The notes: a model not told the origin generated them from the letters alone. 64,000 nt of DNA from an uncultured Prevotella sp. (GCA_905198745.1 CAJKDU010000002.1:41478-105477); one strand, 5' to 3'. Shown: positions 36,531-46,143, numbered from the stretch's first letter. Program-made: numbers and translations.

Positions 36531-36660
36531 CAAGGCAGCCGAAGCGACCACCTTGATATAAAAGCGGGCTGAAAGCCCAACCTGTACATAGCCCAGGGCA
36601 GCGAAGCGACACCCTGGGTAGACATCCGCCCAAACGCAAGCCCGACAGGGGCAAAAGTAA
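36531..36660. repeat. Palindromic intergenic repeat, copy A
   Basis: Two hairpins share a loop core. CAAGG/CCTTG (36531-36535 with 36551-36555) encloses AGCCGAAGCGAC, and CCCAGGG/CCCTGGG (36592-36598 with 36612-36618) encloses AGCGAAGCGAC. Between and after them lie AAAGCGGGCTGAA (36561-36573) and a CCAAACGCAAG...GGGGCAAAAG segment. All of these have counterparts in copy B at 50155-50335. Confidence 0.7.
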
Positions 36661-36870
36661 CGTAAACCCTCTCTGTGTTTCAATCTGTATTCATAATATC
36701 CAGGCATCAAACCTGACGCAGAACTTGCCATTGAAAGCGGAAGAATAGGAGAGAGGTGAACCGAAAGACAAACACATCAAAACAAAGCCTTAAATCCGAA
36801 TAAATAGTTAAATTAGCTCAAAATTCCGCTAAATTTTAACTTAAAACGAACAACCGAATAAATATTGCAT

Positions 36871-36878
36871 TAACTTTG
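36871..36878 (+). promoter_or_regulatory. -7 promoter-like element immediately before the sensor kinase
   Basis: TAACTTTG ends 5 bases before the ATG of the histidine kinase gene. If used, the mRNA would have almost no leader. No good -33 TTTG lies 19-21 bases upstream. Confidence 0.5.
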
Positions 36879-36883
36879 CCGGC

Positions 36884-38446
36884 ATGAAAAAGAAAACAAT
36901 TTGGATTGTCGCTATAGTCATGGGACTCTCGTTCCTTGGCCTCCTCTTTATGCAACTGAAATACATCAAGGAGATGGCCAACATGAAGAAGGAACAGTTT
37001 GACGAGTCGGTCAACAGAGCTCTCTATCAAGCTTCACGCAACCTGGAGCTTAACGAGACACTGCGCTACCTGGAGAAAGACGTCAACGAAACCGAACGGC
37101 GTGCCTACCGCAAGGACTCCATCGGCACCCGGTCTGGCGCACCCGACGGCACCATACAGCAGTCGCACCAATACTCCGTGACGGGCAAGGACGGCACCAT
37201 GTACTCCTCGTTTGAAATCAAGACCATAGCCACACGCCCAAGCAATATGCCCAAGGGCATGATACTCCGCAATGACCGCAACTCTATCACCGAAGCGTCT
37301 AAGTCAATGCGCGAGATAGTGAAAAACCGCTATGTCTACCAGAAAGCCCTGCTCGACGAGGTGGTCTACAGCATACTCTATTCTGCATCGGACAAGCCTC
37401 TGAAAGAGCGTATTAACTTCAAGTTGCTCGACCAGGACCTCAAGGCAGAACTGATGAACAACGGCATCAATATTCCCTATCACTTCACCGTCACCACACA
37501 AGACGGCAGAGAGATATACCGGTGTCCGGACTACACAGACGACGGCGAGGAATGCAGCTACTCTCAGCTGCTCTTCCGCAACGACCCACAGTCGAAGACT
37601 GGCATCGTGAAGATACACTTCCCCGACATGAACAGCTACATCTTCTCGTCCGTGTACTTCATGATACCCTCCGTCATCTTCACCATCGTGCTGCTCATCA
37701 CGTTCATCTTCACCATCGTAGTCATATTCAGACAGAAGCGCTACTCTGAAATCAAGAACGACTTCATCAACAATATGACCCACGAACTCAAGACGCCCAT
37801 ATCGAGCATTTCGCTTGCCGCACAGATGCTCAACGACAACAGCGTGACCAAGAGTCCGGCCATGATGAAGCACTTGGGAGGAGTGATAGGCGACGAGACC
37901 AAACGACTGAGATTCCTCGTGGAGAAGGTGCTCCAGATGTCGATGTTCGACAAGAAGAAAGCCGTCTTCAAGAAAAAGGAACTCGACCTCAACGAAATAG
38001 TGGAAAACGTGGCACACTCGTTCACACTCAGAGTGGAGCACACAGGCGGTAAAATCTATGTGGACATAGAAGCCATCGATTCGAAGATATATGTGGACGA
38101 GGTGCATTTCAGCAACGTGCTCTTCAACCTGATGGACAATGCCGTGAAATACCGCAAGCCCGACCAGCCCGTGGACATATACATGAAAACATGGAACGAC
38201 GACACGCACCTCTATGTGTCGGTGAAGGACACCGGACTGGGCATCAAGAAGGAAGACATGAAAAAGGTGTTCGAGAAATTCTACAGAGTGCATACCGGCA
38301 ACGTGCACGACGTGAAGGGATTCGGTCTCGGACTGGCTTACGTCAAGAAGATAGTGGACCTGCACAAGGGCGAAATATCCATCAACAGCGAATATGGAAA
38401 GGGCACCACGTTCACCATCAAGCTGCCTGTCATCAAGGACGAATAA
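36884..38446 (+). CDS. rprX: Sensor histidine kinase, RprX-like
   Basis: A 520-residue membrane kinase. One membrane segment lies at about residues 5-23 and a second at about 259-285, enclosing a periplasmic sensor region of some 235 residues. The dimerisation box is NNMTHELKTPISS with the phosphorylated His300. The ATPase domain has NVLFNLMDNAVKY, VKDTGLGIKKEDMKKVFEKF and GFGLGLAYVKKIV. It is followed after 67 bases by a response regulator very close to RprY of Bacteroides fragilis, which is the basis for the name. The signal it senses is unknown. A promoter-like TAACTTTG lies unusually close to the start codon. Confidence 0.88.
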   Translation: MKKKTIWIVAIVMGLSFLGLLFMQLKYIKEMANMKKEQFDESVNRALYQASRNLELNETLRYLEKDVNETERRAYRKDSIGTRSGAPDGTIQQSHQYSVTGKDGTMYSSFEIKTIATRPSNMPKGMILRNDRNSITEASKSMREIVKNRYVYQKALLDEVVYSILYSASDKPLKERINFKLLDQDLKAELMNNGINIPYHFTVTTQDGREIYRCPDYTDDGEECSYSQLLFRNDPQSKTGIVKIHFPDMNSYIFSSVYFMIPSVIFTIVLLITFIFTIVVIFRQKRYSEIKNDFINNMTHELKTPISSISLAAQMLNDNSVTKSPAMMKHLGGVIGDETKRLRFLVEKVLQMSMFDKKKAVFKKKELDLNEIVENVAHSFTLRVEHTGGKIYVDIEAIDSKIYVDEVHFSNVLFNLMDNAVKYRKPDQPVDIYMKTWNDDTHLYVSVKDTGLGIKKEDMKKVFEKFYRVHTGNVHDVKGFGLGLAYVKKIVDLHKGEISINSEYGKGTTFTIKLPVIKDE

Positions 38447-38513
38447 GTCCACGACAGCGACAAACAATGAACAGAAACAAACAGTAACAATAAAAGACTA
38501 AATCAACAGAATT

Positions 38514-39218
38514 ATGGAAGATAACGAGAACAAATTGAAGATTCTTCTTTGCGAAGACGACGAGAACCTGGGTATGTTGCTCCGCGAATACCTTCAGGCC
38601 AAGAACTACTATGCTGAACTCTGCCCGGACGGCGAGGCTGGTTTCAAGGCTTTCACCAAAGACAAGTTCGACATCTGCGTGCTCGACGTGATGATGCCCA
38701 AGAAGGACGGCTTCACGCTGGCACAGGAAATCAGACAGATCAACAGCGAGATGCCTATCATCTTCCTCACGGCCAAGACACAGAAGGAAGACATTCTCGA
38801 AGGCTTCAAGCTCGGTGCCGACGACTATATCACCAAGCCTTTCTCCATGGAAGAACTCGTGATGCGCGTGGAAGCCATCTTGCGCCGTGTGCGCGGCAAG
38901 AAGTCGCGTGAGCGCACCGTATACCACATCGGCCGCTTTGTCTTCGACACACAGAAGCAGTTGCTCACCATCGGCGACAAGCACACCAAGCTCACCACCA
39001 AGGAGAACGAACTGCTCGCTCTGCTTTGTGCACACGCCAACGAGATTCTCCAGCGTGACTTTGCACTGAAAACCATCTGGATAGACGACAACTATTTCAA
39101 TGCCCGTTCTATGGATGTGTACATCACCAAGCTCCGCAAGCATCTCAAGGACGACGATCAGATTGAAATCATCAACATCCACGGAAAGGGTTACAAACTC
39201 ATCACTCCCGAGAACTAA
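38514..39218 (+). CDS. rprY: Response regulator, RprY-like (OmpR family)
   Basis: A 234-residue regulator. The receiver domain holds the acidic pocket CEDDEN near residues 13-18, the phosphorylated Asp58 in VLDVMMPKKDG, Thr86 and Lys108 in YITKPF. The winged-helix DNA-binding domain from about 130 includes LTTKENELLALLCAHANEIL and the recognition region NARSMDVYITKLRKHLK near 199-215. Long stretches read the same as RprY of Bacteroides fragilis from memory, including the C-terminal IINIHGKGYKL. RprY there affects redox and stress genes. The partner kinase is directly upstream, and a terminator follows at 39268-39325. Confidence 0.92.
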   Translation: MEDNENKLKILLCEDDENLGMLLREYLQAKNYYAELCPDGEAGFKAFTKDKFDICVLDVMMPKKDGFTLAQEIRQINSEMPIIFLTAKTQKEDILEGFKLGADDYITKPFSMEELVMRVEAILRRVRGKKSRERTVYHIGRFVFDTQKQLLTIGDKHTKLTTKENELLALLCAHANEILQRDFALKTIWIDDNYFNARSMDVYITKLRKHLKDDDQIEIINIHGKGYKLITPEN

Positions 39219-39267
39219 TCCAAGCATCGGAGTTTTAACCTCCAGCCAAGGAGTTGGTTTCCACCAT

Positions 39268-39325
39268 AGCCTCACAGCAGTAACAAGGACAAAGAAAGGT
39301 CTATGTTGCAGCAGTGAGGCTTTTT
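39268..39325 (+). terminator. Probable terminator after rprY
   Basis: AGCCTCAC (39268-39275) pairs with GTGAGGCT (39314-39321), with weaker inner pairing of GTAACA with TGTTGC, and a T-run follows (39321-39325). Confidence 0.65.
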
Positions 39326-39387
39326 CGTAGCCATCCTTCAGTCAAAGATCCATACCGTCTCTTATCCATCATAAGTCTCGGTTGAAA

Positions 39388-39497
39388 CTCAACCTACATT
39401 ATATTCGGTTTACATTCTCATTATTTCTAATCAACTTGCATTATCACTTAACCTACATTATTCACTCGACTTGTATTCTCACTCAACTTACATTCTC
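39388..39497. repeat. Degenerate tandem array, 17-18-base period
   Basis: Six units resemble CTCAACYTACATTMTC and start at 39388, 39406, 39430, 39447, 39465 and 39482. One interval is 24; the rest are 17 or 18. It is AT-rich and non-coding, and lies after the rprY terminator. Confidence 0.7.
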
Positions 39498-40342
39498 AAA
39501 TTCCCTCTCAATATCATTCGACTACCGCAACTAACAACTATTTATCATAATCATCAATATTTGTATATATAAGGTTACATGACAGGTATGAAACGAAATA
39601 TGTATAATCAGCGTTATGGTAAATAGTATATTATAGGTAAGGTAATGAAGATGGATGTACTGCCCTGCAGTATGGAGAAGTAACGATGATGTTAAGATAA
39701 TCATTGTTTCAGATTAACGAGGACTGCAGTTTGAGCGGACAATCATAACCTTGCTCCTTGATGATGAAGAAAATGTGAATAATCCTTATCACCTTTACTG
39801 CAAAGAACATACGTCGTGATTAAGTTACATAATGGTTTAGAGTTCCTTTTGCCGGACTATTGCCAAGATGAATGGTGTAAATGTCCTAGCTGTTCAAGAT
39901 ATGATTATTTATCATAACACTACCAACTGGATAACAAAACATTGGGGGAATAATCATGATGGATTGAGTGTTTTAAGTTTGGGATTGAGTCGTAAGATTC
40001 AAGGCTTCAGGGGATTTAGGAGGGATATTGATTCCAGTTCTTTTGCAGGAATCAATAGATTGTGTTACGTAGATTACTCTTCGCATCAACTGCAAACCAT
40101 GACACTTAGAATATAATGGTAGATGACAAATATAGTGTGGGGACAGAAAGACCAACCTGGGTGCTTAGGCTATGGCAAAGAATACAGCTGCTTGAAACAT
40201 CGGTTATAAGGCTCTCCATCAACGGGTAATAGCGAATGTGAGTGTCGGTGGTAAGACGATATAAACACCTGTGTTTCAGACAGTCTTTGCTTTTACACTA
40301 TAGTAACGAAGATGTGGAAATGGAGGGAAAGAATGGGATAAA
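39498..40342. other. Gene-poor AT-rich region
   Basis: About 850 bases with no convincing gene. An 82-codon plus-strand frame (39868-40116) has no recognisable domain and no promoter or initiation signal. A small hairpin-forming stretch ATGATTATTTATCAT is seen near 39900-39914. It may be decayed sequence. Confidence 0.6.
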
Positions 40343-40387
40343 GAAAAGAGGGAAGTCACACGTTTGTTTCTTCGTTGACTCCCCTCT
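40343..40387 (-). terminator. Intrinsic terminator after hisS
   Basis: On the minus strand AGAGGGGAGTCA (40387-40376) pairs with TGACTTCCCTCT (40358-40347), with one G-U, followed by TTTTC. It starts 8 bases after the hisS stop. Confidence 0.8.
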
Positions 40388-40394
40388 CCTATTG

Positions 40395-41753
40395 TTATTT
40401 CAGTATAGAAATCAGTTCTTCAGTGGTTACAAGCTTTTGTTCGCCCGTTTCCATGTTCTTGACCGTCACTTTGTTTTCAGCTATTTCATTGTCGCCGGCA
40501 AGAACCACGAAAGAAATGTTCTTGGCATTGGCATAGCTCATCTGCTTTTTCATCTTCGCTTTGTCGGGGAACATCTCTGTAGGGATGTTGGCCTGACGGC
40601 AAGCGCGCACGATGGGCAGACAATAGGTGGTTTCTTTCTCGCCAAAGTTGATGAAGAGTACCTTGGTGCCGTTGACAGCTTCCTTGGGATAGAGGTCGAG
40701 AGCATTGAGCACGTCGTAGATGCGGTCGGCACCGAACGAGATGCCCACACCACTCAGGCCAGGCATGCCAAAGATGCCTGTGAGGTTGTCGTAACGGCCT
40801 CCGCCGGTGATACTGCCCATAGGCGTGTCGAGAGCTTTCACCTCAAAGATAGCGCCCGTATAGTAGTTCAATCCTCGTGCCAAGGTGAGGTCGAGCTTAA
40901 TCTCATTGGTAAGCGATCCCTGCTTTAAGGCGTTGAGAATGAAGCGAATCTCTTCCACACCTTTGAGTCCCACTTCAGAAGAAGCAAGCACCTGGCTGAT
41001 GGTTTCGAGTTTCTCTTCGTTGGTGCCACTGAGCGAGATGATGGGCTGCAGTTTCTGGATAGCCTCTTCCGAGATACCCACCGAACGGAGTTCCTCGTTC
41101 ACGTTGTCTATGCCAATCTTGTCGAGTTTGTCGATGGCAACAGTGATGTCCACAATCTTGTCGGCCTCGCCTATCACTTCGGCTATGCCAGTGAGAATCT
41201 TGCGGTTGTTGATGAGAATCTGCACGCGCACTCCGAAACGCTGGAACACGGTGTCGACGATTTGCATCAGTTCCACCTCGTTGAGCAGCGAGTCGCTGCC
41301 CACCACGTCGGCGTCGCACTGATAGAATTCGCGATAGCGACCCTTCTGCGGGCGGTCAGCGCGCCATACAGGTTGTATCTGATAACGCTTGAAAGGCAAC
41401 TGCAGTTCATCGCGGTGCATGACCACGTAGCGTGCGAACGGCACTGTCAAGTCGTAGCGCAGTCCCTTCTCACAGAGCTTGGCTGCGAGGTGGAGCGAGT
41501 TGCGTTCCTTCAGTTCGTCGTCAGTTAGTTTACTCATGTAGTCGCCTGAATTGAGCACCTTGAAGAGGAGTTTGTCGCCCTCTTCTCCATATTTGCCCAT
41601 CAGGGTCTGTAGGGTTTCCATGGACGGAGTCTCGATCTGCTGGAAGCCATAGAGCGCATACACCTCCTTGATAGTGTTGAAGATGTAGTTGCGCTTGGCC
41701 ATTTCCACGGGCGAGAAGTCGCGTGTGCCCTTGGGTATGCTTGGCTTGTTCAT
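40395..41753 (-). CDS. hisS: Histidyl-tRNA synthetase
   Basis: A 452-residue class II synthetase that charges tRNA-His. Visible motifs are motif 1 near the [10 protein letters not shown] stretch, motif 2 in [31 protein letters not shown] (two parts around residues 119-150), the His-specific [15 protein letters not shown] near 292-306 and motif 3 in [15 protein letters not shown] near 336-350. It ends with an anticodon-binding domain. It lies 9 bases downstream of purA and is the last gene of the run that starts with the AraC-type regulator. Confidence 0.95.
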   Translation of the reverse strand: MNKPSIPKGTRDFSPVEMAKRNYIFNTIKEVYALYGFQQIETPSMETLQTLMGKYGEEGDKLLFKVLNSGDYMSKLTDDELKERNSLHLAAKLCEKGLRYDLTVPFARYVVMHRDELQLPFKRYQIQPVWRADRPQKGRYREFYQCDADVVGSDSLLNEVELMQIVDTVFQRFGVRVQILINNRKILTGIAEVIGEADKIVDITVAIDKLDKIGIDNVNEELRSVGISEEAIQKLQPIISLSGTNEEKLETISQVLASSEVGLKGVEEIRFILNALKQGSLTNEIKLDLTLARGLNYYTGAIFEVKALDTPMGSITGGGRYDNLTGIFGMPGLSGVGISFGADRIYDVLNALDLYPKEAVNGTKVLFINFGEKETTYCLPIVRACRQANIPTEMFPDKAKMKKQMSYANAKNISFVVLAGDNEIAENKVTVKNMETGEQKLVTTEELISILK

Positions 41754-41762
41754 GTCTGTCTG

Positions 41763-43037
41763 TTACTTTCTTACGATGGTCTGTTCACGGTCGGGACCGA
41801 TGGAAATGATCTTGATTGGTGTCTCGAGTTCAGCCTCGAGGAAACTGATGTAGTCCTTGAATGCCTGCGGGAACTCGTCCTCGCTGGTGAACTTGGTCAT
41901 GTCTGTCTTCCATCCGGGCAGTTCCTTGTAAACCGGTTCTATGCCTTCCTCGATGTTGTAGGGGAAGTAGTCGATGGTCTCTCCGTTCTGCTTGTAGGCC
42001 ACGCACGCCTTGATGGTGTCGAAACCATCGAGCACGTCGCTCTTCATCATGATGAGCTGTGTGACGCCGTTGACCATGATGGAGTATTTCAGTGCCACGA
42101 GGTCTATCCATCCGCAGCGGCGCTCACGTCCTGTCACGGCACCGTATTCATGACCGAGGTCACGGATCTTGGCACCGGTCTCGTCGAACAGTTCTGTGGG
42201 GAACGGTCCGGAACCCACGCGAGTGCAGTAGGCTTTCATGATGCCGTACACCTCTCCTATCTTGTTGGGTCCAATGCCGAGGCCCACGCAGGCACCTGCA
42301 CAGATGGTGTTGGAAGATGTTACGAAGGGATAGCTGCCGAAGTCCACGTCGAGCATGGTGCCCTGTGCACCTTCAGCGAGTATGCTCTTGCCGCTCTTGA
42401 GGATGTTGTTCACCTCGTGCTCACTGTCGACGATGTGGAACTGGCGCATGTATTCGATGCCTTCCATCCAGTGCTTCTCCACTTCGGTGATGTCGTAGTC
42501 AGTATAGTTGAGCGCCTTGAGCATCTGCTCGTGGCGTGCCTTATGGGCAGCATATTTCTCCTCGAAGTGGTCGAAGATGTCGCCCACGCGGAGTCCGTTG
42601 CGTGACACCTTGTCCGTGTAAGTAGGTCCGATACCCTTGCCGGTTGTTCCCACCTTGCTCTTTCCCTTGGCTGCCTCGATGGCTTTGTCAAGGATGCGGT
42701 GAGTTGGCATGATGAGGTGAGCCTTCTTGGAAATGTGCAGACGGCTCTTCAAATCGTGTCCGCTCTTCTCGAGGTCCTTGGCCTCGTCCATGAACAAGTC
42801 GGGAGCCAGCACAACGCCGTTGCCGATGATGTTCACCTTTCCGCCCTGGAAGATGCCGGAAGGTATGCTGCGAAGCACATATTTCTCTCCTTCAAATTCC
42901 AGTGTATGTCCCGCATTGGGTCCACCCTGAAAACGAGCTACAACGTCGTAGCGTGGTGTGAGCACGTCCACGACCTTTCCTTTACCTTCATCGCCCCACT
43001 GCAATCCCAGCAGGACATCAACTTTACCTTTGTTCAT
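41763..43037 (-). CDS. purA: Adenylosuccinate synthetase
   Basis: A 424-residue PurA that joins IMP and aspartate with GTP, the first committed step to AMP. The GTP-binding start GLQWGDEGKGKVVDVL is at residues 12-27, followed by GPNAGHTLEFEGEKYVL near 39-55, GTTGKGIGPTYTDKV near 126-140 and GAQGTMLDVDFGSYPFVTSS. Full length. It follows a Fur-family gene by 26 bases and precedes hisS by 9. Confidence 0.95.
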   Translation of the reverse strand: MNKGKVDVLLGLQWGDEGKGKVVDVLTPRYDVVARFQGGPNAGHTLEFEGEKYVLRSIPSGIFQGGKVNIIGNGVVLAPDLFMDEAKDLEKSGHDLKSRLHISKKAHLIMPTHRILDKAIEAAKGKSKVGTTGKGIGPTYTDKVSRNGLRVGDIFDHFEEKYAAHKARHEQMLKALNYTDYDITEVEKHWMEGIEYMRQFHIVDSEHEVNNILKSGKSILAEGAQGTMLDVDFGSYPFVTSSNTICAGACVGLGIGPNKIGEVYGIMKAYCTRVGSGPFPTELFDETGAKIRDLGHEYGAVTGRERRCGWIDLVALKYSIMVNGVTQLIMMKSDVLDGFDTIKACVAYKQNGETIDYFPYNIEEGIEPVYKELPGWKTDMTKFTSEDEFPQAFKDYISFLEAELETPIKIISIGPDREQTIVRK

Positions 43038-43063
43038 TGTTGCTTTATAATGTGTGTTTATTT

Positions 43064-43540
43064 TTACTTGTTCTTCTTTCTATTCTCCATGTTGAGCTGT
43101 CTCGACAGCCTGGTCTGGCACACTGAGCATACGCCGTAGACATAGAGTGTGAATCCGTCTTGGCGGAAGCGTCGCAGTTTGGTGGCTTCCACGGCGGCAG
43201 CTATCTCGGGCGAAGTGAACTCGCTCGACTTGCCGCACACGGTGCATACTTGCCGGCAGCGGCTTGTCGTGGCACAGTCTTTCTCATAGAACGTGCCTTG
43301 GGGCAGGTTGTGCCGGATGATGAGCCGAGCCTGTATGCATATCTTGAGCGCACTGTAGAGCGTGGCCTTGCTCACCTTGATGTAGCGTTCTGCGAGCAGG
43401 TGGTCGAGCTGGTTGATGGAGAACATGCCGTCCATGGCGTAGGCTGCCTCAAGCACGGCAAGTCTTTCAGGTGTCTTCTTCAGACGACGTGCGGTGAGAA
43501 ACCTCACGAGTTCATCCCTGGCAGTCTGCTTGTCTTCCAT
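43064..43540 (-). CDS. Fur-family transcriptional regulator
   Basis: A 158-residue Fur-like repressor. The N-terminal winged helix has KKTPERLAVLEAAYAMDG and VSKATLYSALKICIQARLI near residues 55-73. The C-terminal dimerisation domain holds two CxxC pairs (CTVCGK near 99-104 and CSVCQ near 138-142) that usually bind structural zinc. The classic HHH-rich metal site of iron-sensing Fur is not obvious, so its metal or peroxide specificity is open. It sits in a run with purA, hisS and a HEAT-repeat protein. Confidence 0.85.
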   Translation of the reverse strand: MEDKQTARDELVRFLTARRLKKTPERLAVLEAAYAMDGMFSINQLDHLLAERYIKVSKATLYSALKICIQARLIIRHNLPQGTFYEKDCATTSRCRQVCTVCGKSSEFTSPEIAAAVEATKLRRFRQDGFTLYVYGVCSVCQTRLSRQLNMENRKKNK

Positions 43541-43548
43541 ATTCAGCT

Positions 43549-44172
43549 TTATATCAAGTCGTTGAATCCTGCCGACTTGAGTGCACCTTGAGCCACCTTT
43601 TCATACTCCTCACCCAAGTCGGCGAACCGCTGCAGGCAGTTGAGCGCTGCATGGCGCACGCCACTATTGTCGACTTGAAGGGCAGTGATGGCCTGGTCGA
43701 GAAACTCATTGATACCCCGTTCGTTGGGTTCCTGTCCGTTGGCAAAGAGCCGCGAGAGCAGTTGGAAGCCGCACACCTGATAGATATCCTTGTCGGATGC
43801 CACCCACTGGTAGGCCAGCAGCGGTGCGTAGTTGAGGTGCTGATAGAGGTTGAACGCCGCCATCTCGGCTATCTCCTGCGTGGGAGTCTGTTCCATCCAG
43901 AGGTCCACTATTTCGGGGAGCATCTTGTCGGCAGGCATGATAAGCGTGGCCAGAATCTTGCACTCGCGTATATCCTCTTTCCAGAGTTCAATGGCGAGAC
44001 TGTAGTCCTTGCCGTAATCGTTTGCCATCTGCCGCAGTTCCATGAGGTTGATGCCCCAGTTTATTTTGTAGTTGGCACCCTTTTCGCGCATGGACTGCGA
44101 TGCCACGCCGTTCATTCTAAGGCGGAACGACTGCTTGATACGCTTCAGTTTTTCGTGTGTGTCTTCTGTCAT
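43549..44172 (-). CDS. HEAT-repeat protein, AlkD-like
   Basis: A 207-residue all-helical protein resembling the DNA alkylation repair/HEAT-like group (COG4912). It shows segments such as NYKINWGINLMELRQMANDY, AIELWKEDIRECKILATLIM and GVRHAALNCLQRFADLGEEY. AlkD itself excises N3- and N7-alkylpurines with an electropositive groove and a catalytic Trp-Asp arrangement; whether this protein keeps that activity is not clear. It lies 6 bases after the M49 peptidase gene and 8 bases before the Fur gene. Confidence 0.7.
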   Translation of the reverse strand: MTEDTHEKLKRIKQSFRLRMNGVASQSMREKGANYKINWGINLMELRQMANDYGKDYSLAIELWKEDIRECKILATLIMPADKMLPEIVDLWMEQTPTQEIAEMAAFNLYQHLNYAPLLAYQWVASDKDIYQVCGFQLLSRLFANGQEPNERGINEFLDQAITALQVDNSGVRHAALNCLQRFADLGEEYEKVAQGALKSAGFNDLI

Positions 44173-44178
44173 GTCTTG

Positions 44179-46137
44179 TTATAAGCATCCATAGTCGCGG
44201 CTGTAGCGCAACATCTGGTGTTCGTAAGTTTCTGTATAGTCGAGTTCTATGTCGACGATTTTGCCCAGGCTGTCCCTCACCGGCTTCATCCAAGGGTTGA
44301 TGAAGCCCTTGTAGGGTGCGAGGTTGAGTTGCTTGTATCGGCTGAGTATTTCGCGGTGAATGTCGGCATCCACCTTCACTGCATATTCCTCCACGAGGGA
44401 GCGTGCTGCCTGGAAGTCGCCTTCACTCTTGATGCGCTGAATCTCGGCGAGCAGTTGGGCAAAGAGCGAGCGGAGCTTTACATAGTCGGTTATCTCCACA
44501 TAGGTCTTGCCGCCATGGCTGACGAGCTTGACCGCACCCTCGGCATGCCGTTCGCACCAGTGGGCTATCAGTGCGCGGTTGCGCATGTGCGCCTCCTCTA
44601 TCTGGTGTCCGGGCTTGATGCGGGTGAGCTGGGTGAGCAGTCCGTTCATCATATAGGTGTAATACTGCGACTTGTATGCCTCACCGTCGGGCAGCAGTCC
44701 GAGCTCCACCAGTTTGGGGTCGGCTATGTAGTAGAGGCCGAACAGGTCTGCCCTCGCCTCCTCTATCGTGTTGCCGTAGTTCTTGAGCGCATCGGGCGAA
44801 GTGCCCGGCAGGAGTTGTCCGCTGCCGTGTCCGAGACATTCGTGCAGGTCGGTATGGAGGTCGTCGCACAGGTCGCCGTATTTCTCTATGAGTGAGCGCA
44901 CTTCCTCATCTTCCACGAACTCTTCCTTGAATCCGTTTCCCCGTGCAGCCTTGTTGTAGGCATCCGTAAGGTTGCCTATGGTGACGCTCTTGCTTCCGTA
45001 GCGTGCCCTTATCCAGTCGGCGTTGGGCAAGTTGATGCCGATGGCGGTAGACGGATACTCGTCGCCACCGAGCATGGCAGCACAGATAACGTTGGCAGTG
45101 ACACCCTTGACGGTCTTTTTGCGGAAGCGCGGGTCCACGGGCGAGTGGTCTTCAAACCACTGTGCGTTGTCGCTGATGGTGCGTGTGCGCTTGTTGGCTT
45201 CCATGTCCTTGTATTCCACGATGCCTTCCCACGAAGCTTTCAGCCCGAGAGGGTCACCGTAGACCTCGATAAATCCGTTGACAAAGTCCACCCTTCCGTC
45301 CTGTTCCTTGAGCCATTCTATGGAGTACTGGTCGAATTGTTTCAGGTCGCCCGTTCGGTAGTAGTCCACAAGCAGGTCGATGACGCGCTGCTGCTGAGTG
45401 TTTTCTGCCTCATGCCGTGCCTTGCCGAGCCAATACACAATATGGTCTATGGCGGGCCCATAGAGTCCGCCCTGTCGCCAGACGTGCTCCTCGAGCGTGC
45501 CGTCGGGGTTCTTGACGAGTCGTGAGTTGAGTCCCCACGAGGGTTCTTCCTCGCTGCCCGTCTTCATCTCCTTATAATATTGTTCCACCTCGTGCTGGCT
45601 TACGCCCTCATAGAAATTGCATGCCGAAGTCTTGACCAGGTCTTCCCCGTCGGCCTTGTTCACCCGTTTGGGCTCCACGGCAGGGTTGAAGATGACCGGA
45701 CAGAGTTCGGCGCAAAGATCGTCCACGCTCTCTCCTTCGTGGAGAGGCAGCAGGCTTGGGTCGATGGAGGAAACGGCCACGCGGAAGAAGTCTTCACCGA
45801 AACCTGGTGAAAACTTCTCGCAACCATAGTGGTGATAGATGCCGTTGGAGAACCATACGCGCTTGAGATACACCTCAAGTGCCTTGAACTCTTCCGTCTG
45901 GCGGTCGCCCGGATAGTGGAGGAAGAGGGCTTCCAGTGTTTTCCTGATGCGGAGGTTGTGCTTGCCGAACTGGTCGAAGGTGATGTCGCGTCCCCAGAGG
46001 GTGGCCTCGGAGAGGCAATACACGTATCTTTTCTGCTGGGTGGTGAGCGCCTCGAATCCGTTAAGCCTGTAGCGCAGGAGCTGCAGGTCGGCAAACCGCT
46101 CGTCGTTGTAGTTGAAACTGTCTTGTTCAGTTGCCAT
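44179..46137 (-). CDS. M49 family dipeptidyl peptidase III
   Basis: A 652-residue zinc peptidase that removes dipeptides from peptide N-termini. The M49 motifs are HECLGH at 432-437, two zinc His and the catalytic Glu with the longer HExxxH spacing of this family, and EEARAD at 459-464 with the third zinc ligand. The HECLGH version matches Bacteroides thetaiotaomicron DPP III. No signal peptide is seen (MATEQDSFNYNDERFADLQ), so it is probably cytoplasmic. It lies 6 bases downstream of an AraC-type regulator. Confidence 0.92.
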   Translation of the reverse strand: MATEQDSFNYNDERFADLQLLRYRLNGFEALTTQQKRYVYCLSEATLWGRDITFDQFGKHNLRIRKTLEALFLHYPGDRQTEEFKALEVYLKRVWFSNGIYHHYGCEKFSPGFGEDFFRVAVSSIDPSLLPLHEGESVDDLCAELCPVIFNPAVEPKRVNKADGEDLVKTSACNFYEGVSQHEVEQYYKEMKTGSEEEPSWGLNSRLVKNPDGTLEEHVWRQGGLYGPAIDHIVYWLGKARHEAENTQQQRVIDLLVDYYRTGDLKQFDQYSIEWLKEQDGRVDFVNGFIEVYGDPLGLKASWEGIVEYKDMEANKRTRTISDNAQWFEDHSPVDPRFRKKTVKGVTANVICAAMLGGDEYPSTAIGINLPNADWIRARYGSKSVTIGNLTDAYNKAARGNGFKEEFVEDEEVRSLIEKYGDLCDDLHTDLHECLGHGSGQLLPGTSPDALKNYGNTIEEARADLFGLYYIADPKLVELGLLPDGEAYKSQYYTYMMNGLLTQLTRIKPGHQIEEAHMRNRALIAHWCERHAEGAVKLVSHGGKTYVEITDYVKLRSLFAQLLAEIQRIKSEGDFQAARSLVEEYAVKVDADIHREILSRYKQLNLAPYKGFINPWMKPVRDSLGKIVDIELDYTETYEHQMLRYSRDYGCL

Positions 46138-46143
46138 GTGCGG

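Noticed and set aside
35317..36654. A 445-codon minus-strand open frame opposite the flavoprotein gene
   Set aside because: Antisense to a clear FAD-dependent dehydrogenase; the translation shows no recognisable family.
36281..36883. A degenerate insertion sequence before rprX
   Set aside because: Only short repeats and palindromes are present; no transposase fragment is readable in any frame.
39868..40116. An 82-codon plus-strand open frame in the rprY-hisS gap
   Set aside because: No domain, no promoter element, and composition like the surrounding non-coding DNA.
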